The translations under genes were made by a program, and so were the position numbers. Shown here in pieces: positions 17,718-26,700 of a DNA stretch of 56,356 bases. Position 1 is the stretch's first letter, and each line of letters opens with the position of its first letter. The notes under the pieces were generated by a model. It was not told the DNA's origin, searched no databases, and saw only the letters and a list, made by a program, of their open reading frames with translations. Location: NCBI GenBank assembly GCA_029068655.1, contig JAIECF010000255.1, positions 1 through 56,356 of the forward strand. Reading direction: 5' to 3'. The stretch comes from Muribaculaceae bacterium. Lineage in GTDB: Bacteria > Bacteroidota > Bacteroidia > Bacteroidales > Muribaculaceae.

Positions 17718-18203
17718 TTAGTAGGAAACTTCGTCGATAGTATAAGTATAGGCGAAATCAGGGTCCATATAGACGGCCTGCTCAAAATACCAGACTGGTA
17801 TGAAATTTAATGGCAATCCTTCGGAGTCTTTTCTATCTTTCGATAGAACTTCCATAAGCTTGTATTCAGTCCAAGCCGGATCGCCCATCCTTTCGTCAAG
17901 GTAACTGGTCTCGCTGATACGGATACGGTATTCATTCCCCTCCTCATATTCAAACCCACTAATTGAGCCCATTGCCTCCCACTCGGATGATTCATCGCGT
18001 TTCACGGTAAACACTTCAACCAGTAGGTTGCAGCCCGAAGAGGTCAGCACTCCCGGAAGTTTCACAGAGGCAACAGTAAGCTCATACTCTTTATAACCGG
18101 TTACTTTTTTCCCTTCCTCATCCATATCCGTGAGACAGGAAGACAAACCCACGATTGTCAGCAATACCACCGGCAGAATTCTTAATAGTACTTTAAATTT
18201 CAT
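17718..18203 (-). CDS. Lipoprotein with a DUF4377-like domain, possibly a truncated gene
   Basis: 161 residues. A lipoprotein signal (MKFKVLLRILPVVLLTIVGL then SSC) sends it to the envelope. Residues about 40-125 contain SEWEAMGSISGFEYEEGNEY followed by an R-I-S strand and YKLMEVLSKD; this resembles the DUF4377 pattern of small secreted HslJ-related domains, a memory-based call. Function unknown. The sequence just past its stop keeps coding character in the same frame, so this may be the surviving N-terminal part of a gene of about 320 codons. No -7 box is clear upstream. Confidence 0.7.
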   Translation of the reverse strand: MKFKVLLRILPVVLLTIVGLSSCLTDMDEEGKKVTGYKEYELTVASVKLPGVLTSSGCNLLVEVFTVKRDESSEWEAMGSISGFEYEEGNEYRIRISETSYLDERMGDPAWTEYKLMEVLSKDRKDSEGLPLNFIPVWYFEQAVYMDPDFAYTYTIDEVSY

Positions 18204-18339
18204 ATATCGTCTGTTTACTTATTTCATAAATAAGATAATGAAACCATATAAATACTGCATCCTAAAAGAATCTTTTTTATCATCCAATCAATGCTGCGCA
18301 ATAAATATATACTTGAATCAACCTTATGTATCAATTATT

Positions 18340-18903
18340 TCAAAGTTTTCTAAGTCTGCTAAGATGTGTCGGAGTAATGTTTAGAAATGAGGCGATATCC
18401 TTGAGTGAAAAGAACATAAACAAATTCTTATGTGCATATATCAGCTCATCATATCTTTCCTTGGCTGACTTTATGCGTAAATCAATATACCGGTCATAAG
18501 TGTTGTCAAAAAGTGCCAAGGTAGACTCCGCTACTTTCCTGTTCAGTTCTTCATCGTATTTAAGCCGTTCTCCTATTTCTTTTACCGACGCACAAAGAAT
18601 TTCGCATGGTGTGACGGCAATTATTGATACTCTTGATTCCCTGCCGTAAAGCGAAAACGGGAAATCAGCGGCAAAACCTCCGGCAAACTCCAACCCCACA
18701 ACATGCTCGGATCCATCGGCAGCATATGCCACATACTTCAAAGCCCCTTTTTTAATGTAGCCGATATACGGGGCAACGTGGCCTCGCTCCACAAACGACT
18801 CGCCTTTCTCATAACGGCGAAGAACACCATCTCTGAGGCAGAGTTCACGCCAGAAATCCAGATCTATGAAATCGTAATATGTATTGAAGTTTGATGATGT
18901 CAT
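18340..18903 (-). CDS. Crp/Fnr-family transcriptional regulator
   Basis: 187 residues: a cyclic-nucleotide-binding-like beta-barrel (about 20-115, YEKGESFVERGHVAPYIGYI, KYVAYAADGSEHVVGLEF), a dimer helix, and a C-terminal winged helix ending FSLKDIASFLNITPTHLSRLRKL as the DNA-reading helix. The barrel lacks a clear cAMP phosphate-binding cassette, as is usual for Bacteroidetes members, so the ligand is unknown. It is flanked by a lipoprotein gene and a TlpA-like gene on the same strand, each more than 130 bases away. A role in controlling them is a guess. Own -7 box at 18942. Confidence 0.9.
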   Translation of the reverse strand: MTSSNFNTYYDFIDLDFWRELCLRDGVLRRYEKGESFVERGHVAPYIGYIKKGALKYVAYAADGSEHVVGLEFAGGFAADFPFSLYGRESRVSIIAVTPCEILCASVKEIGERLKYDEELNRKVAESTLALFDNTYDRYIDLRIKSAKERYDELIYAHKNLFMFFSLKDIASFLNITPTHLSRLRKL

Positions 18904-18941
18904 TTTTTGTATATTTAATACGATGATACTTGTTCATGTCT

Positions 18942-18949
18942 CAAATATA
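18942..18949 (-). promoter_or_regulatory. -7 box for Crp-type regulator gene
   Basis: Minus-strand TATATTTG 39 bases before ATG 18903. Confidence 0.5.
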
Positions 18950-19039
18950 CGAAAAAATTTTGAAAAGATTGTACTCTCAAAGTATAAATATTCATTATAA
19001 GGTGCATTTATAAACAATGTTTATACTACACCCCAATAA

Positions 19040-19813
19040 TTACATTTTGGATAGTTGTTCAATGGTGGCCACTGCCTCAGCCTGATTCTCTGCTGAGGCT
19101 CCGACTTTTGCATGACGCACGATACCGTTCTTATCCACGACTATTGTCAAGGGAAAACCTTGTTGCCCTACAAGTGCCACCAAATCTGTTGCCTCCTGAA
19201 GGTGGATCCATGTAAAATTATGCTGTTCCGCAATAGGAAGAATCTCTTCCTTGTTATGTCGCGAAGCCGACAGAAAGACAACTTCCGGAAATTTCTCTTT
19301 CCATTCCGAGAGTACCGGCATTTCGCGTCTGCATGGGCCACACTCCGTCTGCCATATATTGATGACGTAGATTCTGTCTTTCAGTTTATCGTTGTTCCAT
19401 ACATTACTATCCGTATCCGAATATTCAAAACTAATAAAAGGCTCTCCAATCCTCACGCCTAAACCTGAAGCGATAGGTAAAGGCCGGCGACCTTCATAGT
19501 CTCGAATCAACTTGTCGGCATACTGCACGCATTCTGCAGGAATCGCACTCTGCTTCAAGGATTCATCGATAATGTGATCCTTTGGAAAATACACGGCCAA
19601 CACCGCTTTGCCATCCGGATCTTTAAGGATTGCAGTAGTTGAGTTTGCCGGAATCAGGGATTTAAGAGAAACTTTATTGTCAAAAAACAATCCATCCGCA
19701 ATAGCCGAAGCTTTGACCAACCCTTCATCAGCAGTTTGAGCAAGCATATTCAAACAGCCGATCACTGAGAAAATGATAACAACCAAGGTTCTCACATATA
19801 ATGAAGTATTCAT
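19040..19813 (-). CDS. Exported TlpA-family thioredoxin-like protein (257 aa)
   Basis: 257 residues with an N-terminal signal peptide (RTLVVIIFSVIGCLNMLAQ), probably cleaved after the AQ. The N-terminal 120 residues are poorly conserved; the thioredoxin domain carries INIWQTECGPCRREM with the CGPC pair, then FLSASRHNKEE and the cis-Pro loop QQGFPLTIVVDKNG. The Trp-x-x-Glu before the motif (WQTECGPC) is a variation on the usual WASWCGPC. Likely a periplasmic disulfide reductase. It is 92 bases downstream of another TlpA-like gene on the same strand, so the two may be co-transcribed. Confidence 0.87.
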   Translation of the reverse strand: MNTSLYVRTLVVIIFSVIGCLNMLAQTADEGLVKASAIADGLFFDNKVSLKSLIPANSTTAILKDPDGKAVLAVYFPKDHIIDESLKQSAIPAECVQYADKLIRDYEGRRPLPIASGLGVRIGEPFISFEYSDTDSNVWNNDKLKDRIYVINIWQTECGPCRREMPVLSEWKEKFPEVVFLSASRHNKEEILPIAEQHNFTWIHLQEATDLVALVGQQGFPLTIVVDKNGIVRHAKVGASAENQAEAVATIEQLSKM

Positions 19814-19905
19814 GTTTCGTATCTTTTTAATTTATTGCAATTCAGCACTTATATTTACGGATGCGTAGCTTTCTCTGAGAACTCCGGCCACGAGAAGCGC
19901 ATATT

Positions 19906-21066
19906 TCATTTTACCATATTCTCGAATCTATGGTAGAAATCCTCCGTTTCTCCAATCGTAAAATCGCAAAGCCTACCTTCCGGGTCTATTATGACCTTTG
20001 TCGGATATGCCGGAACAGGGAATCCCGCCACAGTTCCGTCATGAGCTCTCGGAGATGGGGCGAGTAGGTTTCTCCATGGCAGTTCAAGTTCATTCACCAA
20101 GCTTCGCCATGTATCAGTCTGATCTCCGCATGCTATTCCAACTATCTCAAGCCGGTCGGAATAATCCGCATACAGCTTCTTCATCTTATCAAACCCCCGT
20201 CTGCATGGTCCGCACCATGAAACCCAGAAGTCAAGGATCACCCATTTGCCACGAAGCTCTGAAACGTTGAACGTCTGTCCGTCAAGGCTATTCAGGGTTA
20301 TCTCCGGAACGGGAGCGCTCGTCTCCAACGTGGCGTTTATCATGCTTTCCTGATCCGCACTACGCTTTGCTGAGTTTTGCCGAGCCCTGATATTTGTGTA
20401 ATACAATGTATTCTCCGATCCGATAGGAAGCCTGTCGTATGCGTATGGGACAAAGTCTTCGTCAAGAAGCACCGCCACGCGTGTCGCAGCTTCCGGATGG
20501 CTCTCTGCCATGATCTTGTCAAGCAATAAGTGCATTTCATGCGTCAGCGAATCCAGTTCCTGTTCGGTAAGTTTATAGCGGCTGAGAGAAAAAAGTTTGC
20601 TTTTCAGTTTCAGGAATTCCTGATAATGAGGAATATCGAAGGAATAGATTCCTCCTGTCAGTGTATAGTCCCTTTTACTGAAATCGCCTACGGTGAGGTC
20701 CAGATGCTCGGAACTCCTCATTCGGCATGAAGTCAGAAGGTAATTATCGCACACTATCCTGTATTCACTCGGGATCGAATCAGGGAAAATGTGTACAGCG
20801 CCGTCCTTAACTGCATATGTATCCCTACGCCCGAAATCGATAGCTTCATAATACTCCTTCTCAAACATACAGGTATCCGTGGGAAGAGGTGCTACTCTCA
20901 CCCAGACCGAATCTGGCGCCTCTCCTCCGGTAAACACTATATCGATGCCGGGAAGTACCTGTGGTTTAATGGCCGTCTTCCTGGACGTAGCACAAGACGC
21001 AATCGACAACAGAACCAATATGTATGCCAAATGCATATATGTGTTCTCTGATTTAACCTTTCTCAT
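19906..21066 (-). CDS. TlpA-family lipoprotein (about 386 aa)
   Basis: Lipid-anchored thiol-disulfide protein. The signal segment reads AYILVLLSIASC, with Cys as the lipobox residue. An N-terminal domain of about 230 residues binds or senses something unknown and is rich in Tyr, Asp and Leu. The C-terminal thioredoxin domain has WVILDFWVSWCGPCRRGFDK near residue 285 and the cis-Pro loop PVPAYPTKVIIDPEG. I chose ATG 21066 (MRKVKSEN) because it gives a normal charged n-region; ATG 21093 is also possible given the -7 box at 21118. First gene of a likely two-gene unit with the 257-aa TlpA-like gene. Confidence 0.87.
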   Translation of the reverse strand: MRKVKSENTYMHLAYILVLLSIASCATSRKTAIKPQVLPGIDIVFTGGEAPDSVWVRVAPLPTDTCMFEKEYYEAIDFGRRDTYAVKDGAVHIFPDSIPSEYRIVCDNYLLTSCRMRSSEHLDLTVGDFSKRDYTLTGGIYSFDIPHYQEFLKLKSKLFSLSRYKLTEQELDSLTHEMHLLLDKIMAESHPEAATRVAVLLDEDFVPYAYDRLPIGSENTLYYTNIRARQNSAKRSADQESMINATLETSAPVPEITLNSLDGQTFNVSELRGKWVILDFWVSWCGPCRRGFDKMKKLYADYSDRLEIVGIACGDQTDTWRSLVNELELPWRNLLAPSPRAHDGTVAGFPVPAYPTKVIIDPEGRLCDFTIGETEDFYHRFENMVK

Positions 21067-21117
21067 ATCTGTAGGCTTTTGGAAATGAATCATAACACAT
21101 AAATATCAATATGAGCC

Positions 21118-21125
21118 CAAAGTTA
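21118..21125 (-). promoter_or_regulatory. -7 box for TlpA-like lipoprotein gene
   Basis: Minus-strand TAACTTTG, perfect consensus, in the 268-base divergent region before the GH51 gene. The rest of that region is AT-rich without further recognisable sites. Confidence 0.6.
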
Positions 21126-21327
21126 CGCAAAAAATATGAAAAGATTACGCTTATGAAGAAGAAAATATTCGCTTACAGCGTAATTTCTCAACATTTGTTG
21201 ATTCGAATCGAGCCTCAAATGTGCTTGAAGAATCTAAGAAACACATTGATAATTCCAATGCTACTGCATCAAATATGATCCCTTGCAACGGAAATGAGAA
21301 AAATTTGGTAATGTCGGAAATATGGAT

Positions 21328-21335
21328 TATCTTTG
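21328..21335 (+). promoter_or_regulatory. -7 box for GH51 gene
   Basis: TATCTTTG 27 bases before ATG 21362. Confidence 0.6.
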
Positions 21336-21361
21336 CATCTGAATTTTTTTAACCAACAGAC

Positions 21362-23347
21362 ATGAAGAACCGTAACTACCTACTTTCAAGCCTCGCTGCC
21401 CTTGCCACCTTCTCGGCTGGTGCGGCAACCAACGACTTTGTCATAAAGACAAACAAACCGGGCGCGCCCATTCAGCCAACAATGTACGGCATATTCTTCG
21501 AAGATATCAATTTCGGAGCAGATGGCGGCCTCTATGCAGAACTTGTCAAGAACCGCTCTTTCGAATTTCCCCAGACATTCATGGGCTGGAACATATTCGG
21601 CAACGTTCAGGTGAAAGACGATGGTCCATTCGAACGTAATCCTCATTACGTACGTCTCGGCGATCCTGGTCATGCCCATAAGCACACCGGAATCGAAAAC
21701 GAAGGATTCTTCGGAATCGGCGTGGAGAAAGATAAGGAATATCGTTTCTCGGTCTGGGCCCGTACCGTCGACGGAGAGAAATCAAAAATCCGCGTAGAGA
21801 TCACCGATCCTGACACTATGGACGACCATCAGGCCATCGCCCGCGAGGACGTTGAAATATCAGCCAAGGAATGGAAGAAATACACTGTCATCCTAAAGCC
21901 ATCTAAGACAGATGCCAAGGCTCATCTCAGGATTTTCCTGACAACTCCTAAATCAGCTGTAGACCTCGAGCATGTATCACTCTTCCCAGTCGACACATGG
22001 AAGGGCCATGAAAACGGCATGCGCAAGGACCTCGCACAAAAACTCGCCGACCTGAAACCCGGGGTATTCCGCTTCCCCGGAGGCTGCATTGTGGAAGGTA
22101 CAGATCTCGACACCCGCTATCAATGGAAGAATACAGTCGGTCCGGTCGAGAACCGTCCTCTCAATGAAAACCGCTGGCACTATACCTTCCCACACCGCTT
22201 CTATCCCGACTATTTCCAGAGCTATGGTCTCGGATTCTACGATTACTTCCTCCTCAGCGAAGAAATAGGTAGCGAACCACTTCCAATACTAAGCGTAGGT
22301 CTCGCCTGCCAGTTCCAGAACGATGATCCGGCAGCTCACGCCTATGGCGAGGAACTTCAGCAATATATCGACGATGCTCTCGATCTCATAGAGTTTGCCA
22401 ATGGATCCACTGATACAGAATGGGGTAAGCTTCGCGCGGAAATGGGTCATCCTGAGCCATTCAATCTAAAATATCTCGGTATAGGCAACGAGCAGTGGGG
22501 ACCCGAATATCCCGAACACCTCAAGCCATTCCTTGACGCCATCCGCAAGCAGCATCCCGAAATCAAGATAGTAGGCTCATCGGGCCCGGACTCCGAAGGC
22601 AAGCAGTTCGATTATCTCTGGCCGGAAATGACCAAGCTCAAAGCCGACCTCGTAGACGAGCATTTCTATCGTCCGGAATCATGGTTCCTTGCGCAGGGAC
22701 GTCGATATGACAATTACGACCGTAAAGGTCCGAAAGTATTCGCCGGAGAATATGCCTGCCACGGAAAGGGTAAGAAGTGGAACCATTTCAACGCCGCTCT
22801 CCTTGAAGCAGCTTTCATGACCGGTCTTGAAAGAAACGCCGATGTGGTGCATATGGCTACATACGCTCCGCTCTTCGCCCATGTGGAAGGATGGCAATGG
22901 CGTCCGGACATGATCTGGTATGACAATCTGGAAAGCTACCCTACCTGCAGCTACTACGTTCAGCAGCTCTACGGCACAAACAAGGGTGACAAAGTACTTC
23001 CCCTCACGATGAACGGCAAGACGGTAGCGGGAGATCCTGATCAGAACGGACTGTTCGCCAGTGCGGTGATCGACGAATCAGCCAATACTTATATCGTCAA
23101 GGTAGCAAATGTATCAGATGATCCTCAGGAACTCAACCTAACTTTCGACGGAATGAAGAAAGCGACCCTCGCAGGAGGCAAGGCCGTAACACTCCATTCT
23201 GATGTAGAGACTGCAGAGAACTCCCTTGAGAATCCAGCTCTTATCACTCCACAGGAAAAAGTGATCGACGCATCCGGAAACACATGGTCCACTACCATTG
23301 GACCCAAGACTTTTGCAGTCTATACCTTCAACTTCGAGAAAAAGTAA
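21362..23347 (+). CDS. Secreted GH51 alpha-L-arabinofuranosidase
   Basis: Releases terminal arabinofuranose from arabinan or arabinoxylan side chains; exported to the periplasm by the signal peptide (LLSSLAALATFSAGA). 661 residues. After the GH51 N-terminal strand (PTMYGIFFEDINFGADGG) comes an inserted beta-sandwich at about 75-205, CBM-like, then the (beta/alpha)8 barrel with the acid/base Glu377 in GIGNEQWG and the nucleophile Glu463 in FAGEYACHG, and a C-terminal beta-domain. Own promoter; trxA follows after 37 bases and could be co-transcribed. No SusC/SusD pair or sensor lies beside it, so it is not part of a classic polysaccharide locus here. Confidence 0.94.
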   Translation: MKNRNYLLSSLAALATFSAGAATNDFVIKTNKPGAPIQPTMYGIFFEDINFGADGGLYAELVKNRSFEFPQTFMGWNIFGNVQVKDDGPFERNPHYVRLGDPGHAHKHTGIENEGFFGIGVEKDKEYRFSVWARTVDGEKSKIRVEITDPDTMDDHQAIAREDVEISAKEWKKYTVILKPSKTDAKAHLRIFLTTPKSAVDLEHVSLFPVDTWKGHENGMRKDLAQKLADLKPGVFRFPGGCIVEGTDLDTRYQWKNTVGPVENRPLNENRWHYTFPHRFYPDYFQSYGLGFYDYFLLSEEIGSEPLPILSVGLACQFQNDDPAAHAYGEELQQYIDDALDLIEFANGSTDTEWGKLRAEMGHPEPFNLKYLGIGNEQWGPEYPEHLKPFLDAIRKQHPEIKIVGSSGPDSEGKQFDYLWPEMTKLKADLVDEHFYRPESWFLAQGRRYDNYDRKGPKVFAGEYACHGKGKKWNHFNAALLEAAFMTGLERNADVVHMATYAPLFAHVEGWQWRPDMIWYDNLESYPTCSYYVQQLYGTNKGDKVLPLTMNGKTVAGDPDQNGLFASAVIDESANTYIVKVANVSDDPQELNLTFDGMKKATLAGGKAVTLHSDVETAENSLENPALITPQEKVIDASGNTWSTTIGPKTFAVYTFNFEKK

Positions 23348-23384
23348 TCTACATAGTAACAGAATCTAAAAAAGTAAAGAAAAA

Positions 23385-23696
23385 ATGTTGGAATTCAATG
23401 ACCAGACAGCACGCGAGGCAATTGAAAGCGGCAAGCCTGTAGTAATCGACTTCTGGGCCACATGGTGCGGCCCATGCATCAAACTCGGTCCTATCGTCGA
23501 GGAACTCGCCGAGAAATATGGCGAACAGGTGACAGTAGGCAAACTCAACATCGACGACAACGACGAGATAGCAAGCGAAAACCGCGTACGTAACATCCCA
23601 ACCGTCCTCTTCTTCAAGGATGGCGAGATGAAGGAGCGTTCCGTAGGCCTTGTAAAGCTCGCCGACCTGGAGGCAAAGCTACAGGCTATCATCTGA
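23385..23696 (+). CDS. trxA: Thioredoxin
   Basis: Cytosolic disulfide reductase, 103 residues, the usual size for Bacteroidales TrxA. Active site FWATWCGPCIKLGP at about residues 25-38 and cis-Pro in VRNIPTVLFFKDGE. No signal peptide. Its reductase, trxB, is 15 kb away on the other strand. It lies 37 bases after a secreted arabinofuranosidase gene on the same strand; no separate -7 box is obvious in the gap, so part of its transcription may come from the GH51 promoter. Ends at a strong bidirectional terminator. Confidence 0.96.
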   Translation: MLEFNDQTAREAIESGKPVVIDFWATWCGPCIKLGPIVEELAEKYGEQVTVGKLNIDDNDEIASENRVRNIPTVLFFKDGEMKERSVGLVKLADLEAKLQAII

Positions 23697-23719
23697 CAAT
23701 CTTCTTAATTGAATAAAAT

Positions 23720-23757
23720 ACGGGCTAATGTCGATGAGTGACATTAGCCCGTGTTTT
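23720..23757 (+). terminator. Bidirectional terminator between trxA and dnaE
   Basis: Perfect 13-bp stem ACGGGCTAATGTC / GACATTAGCCCGT with a 7-base loop. T-runs occur on both strands, so it serves the two convergent genes. Confidence 0.92.
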
Positions 23758-23770
23758 TGATTTATTCTTT

Positions 23771-26700
23771 CTAAATTCCATCTTCCGTCAACACCTTGAA
23801 ACTCACCGACATTGAGTCAAGTTTGTTTATGACGTCCTTATTCAACGGGATCTTCTTCCTGCTTTTGATCCGGATACTCTGCTGTCGCTCCCGGTCATAG
23901 ATGCTTAGATAGAGCTCTCCGATGCGTTCCTCAGGCTTAGGCTCAAGAGAGCCGAGATAATCAAACACCTCCTTATCCTTCACATTCCTATCAAGATATA
24001 TCATCAGTGAATTTGCTAACGTACCCTTGATGCCGTCAAGACTCAACACTTCCGTCACCTTGAATTCCATCTCTGCGGCATTGAACAACTTTCCCTGTAC
24101 CTGACCCTTAACATAGACAGGTTGGCCTACCTTGAACCGCTGGAAAATTCCATCATAATCCTTACCGAAAAACGCGAATTCATGTTTTCCGGAAAAATCC
24201 TCGATGGTAGCCTTACCGAACGGAGTACCTTTTTTTGTCATTCTGGTCATCGTATCCGTTACGAGACCTCCCAGGGTAAGCTGGGCTCCCATCTCCATTT
24301 TGTCGTCGATATTCTCGCAGTTGGCGTTACATCCATAGTTGAGTTCCATCCAGTAATCGTCGAGAGGATGTGCGCTCAGATAGACAAGCACAAGTTTCTT
24401 CTCCTCTTCAAGAAGGCGTAGACGGTCCCATGGTTCAAAATCTGGATATGGAGGGCGGTTTGTCTCAATCGTTTCGAAGTCCCCGAAAAGGGAAAGCTGA
24501 AGCGAATTTTTGTCGTTCTGAAAATTCTGACCGTATTTAACAAGCATATCAGCGTAAGTCGTATCAAACATCGGATGAAGAAACATCTCTCTTTTTATGC
24601 CGAAACTATCGAAAGCACCCGCCAGCGCGAGAGCTTCTATGGCCGCTCGGTTGCAACCCGAAAGGTTAACCCTCTCCACAAAATCATAAATATCCTTGTA
24701 CGGTCCACCTTTCTCCCGCTCCGAGATAATAGTGTTGACAGCATTCTGACCCACACCCTTGATGGCGCCGAGTCCGAAACGTATCACTCCGTCTTTAGAT
24801 ACGCCAAATTTTTCTACCGATTCGTTGATGTCAGGTCCCATTACCTTAAGTCCCATACGGATGCACTCATCCATAATACCCTTGAGCTTGTCAGCAGCTC
24901 CCAGATTCCGGCTCAGCACGCCTGCCATGTATTCTGCCGGATAATTCGCTTTTAGATAACCGGTCTGGTAAGCTACCCAGCTGTAGCAAGTGGCATGACT
25001 CTTGTTGAAGGCATAAGAGGCGAATTTCTCCCAGTCTGCCCATATTTTTTCAAGCACTTCAGCCTTGTGGCCGTTTTTCTGGCCTTCAGCCATAAACTTC
25101 ACTTTCAGTTTCTGCATCTTGTCGATCTGCTTTTTACCCATTGCCTTTCGGAGCATATCGCTCTCTCCTCGAGTAAAGTTTGAAAGCAGTCGGGAAAGGA
25201 GCATGACCTGTTCCTGATACACTGTGACACCATACGTTTCCTTCAGGTATTTCTCCATGATCGGGATATCGTATTCGATAGGTTCCAGACCATGCTTTCT
25301 GGCAATAAACGATGGGATGTAGTCCATAGGCCCCGGCCGGTAAAGCGCATTCATGGCGATAAGGTCCTCAAACTTGGATGGCTGAAGCTGGCGCAGATAA
25401 GTACGCATACCCGCTGACTCGAACTGGAATGTAGATGTAGTCCTCCCCTCGCAGTAAAGTTTGAATGTGGCAGGGTCATCAAGTGGAATTTTCTCTATAT
25501 CGACTTCTATTCCCTTGGAAGCCTTGATGTTGGCAAGAGTTTCCTTGATTATTGACAGAGTCTTGAGTCCAAGGAAGTCCATCTTTATCAAGCCGGTATC
25601 CTCTATAATACTACCCTCATACTGAGTAGTGATCTGCTTTGTGCCGTCGGCATCGGTGGCTGTCGATACAGGAACCCAGTCTGAAATCTCATCACGGCAT
25701 ATTATGACGCCGCAGGCATGAATGCCTGTACCGCGTATGTTACCCTCGAGCTGAGTAGCGTATTTTATAGTATCCCTGATTCTCGGATCCGGATTATGGG
25801 TCTCGTTTTCAAATTCCTTATTATATTTCAAGACGTTTTTCAGGTTGATCTTAGGAGCTTTTCCGTTCACTTCCGGAAGCCTGTCGGGCACAAGCTTCTT
25901 CAGCCTGTTGGATTCCTGCACAGAAACCTCAAGCACACGCGCCACATCGGCGATGGCGCTCTTGGTCGCCATAGTCTGAAAAGTGATGATATGGGCGACT
26001 TTCTCCGCTCCGTATTTTTCCGTGACGTATTTAAGCACCTCGTATCGGCCATCATCGTCAAAATCTACGTCGATATCCGGGAGAGAGATACGATCGGGAT
26101 TTAAAAACCTCTCAAACAGAAGATCATATTTTATAGGATCCACACGTGTTATCCCAAGGCAGTACGCCGCAGCAGAGCCGGCAGCAGAACCACGTCCCGG
26201 ACCTATGCTGACACCTAATTTGTTGCGACCGGTATTTATAAAATCCTGTACGATGAGGAAGTAGCCGGGAAAACCCATGGTCTTCATTATATAAAGCTCG
26301 AAATTGAGGCGTTCGGCTACTTCTTCCGGCAGAGGATCACCATATATTTTCCTTGCGCCCTCCATAGTAAGTTTATTAAGATAGTCGGCCTCGAACTTTA
26401 TCCGGTAAAGTTTATCGTAGCCTCCGAGACGGGCGATTTTCTTCTCCCCCTCCTCCCTTGACAGTACGACATTGCCGTTTTCATCCTGAGTGAACTCATC
26501 GTAAAGCTCTTCTTCAGTAATGCGTGCTCGATATTCCTCCTCTGTGCCGAATTCCTTGGGGATCTCGAAGAAAGGCATGATAGGAGCATGATCGATGGAA
26601 TACGGTTCAACTTTGTCGAGCACTTCCATAGTATTTTCTATAGCCTCGGGAATGTCGCCGAATATCTTCTGCATCTCCTCAGGCGATTTAAGCCATTCCT

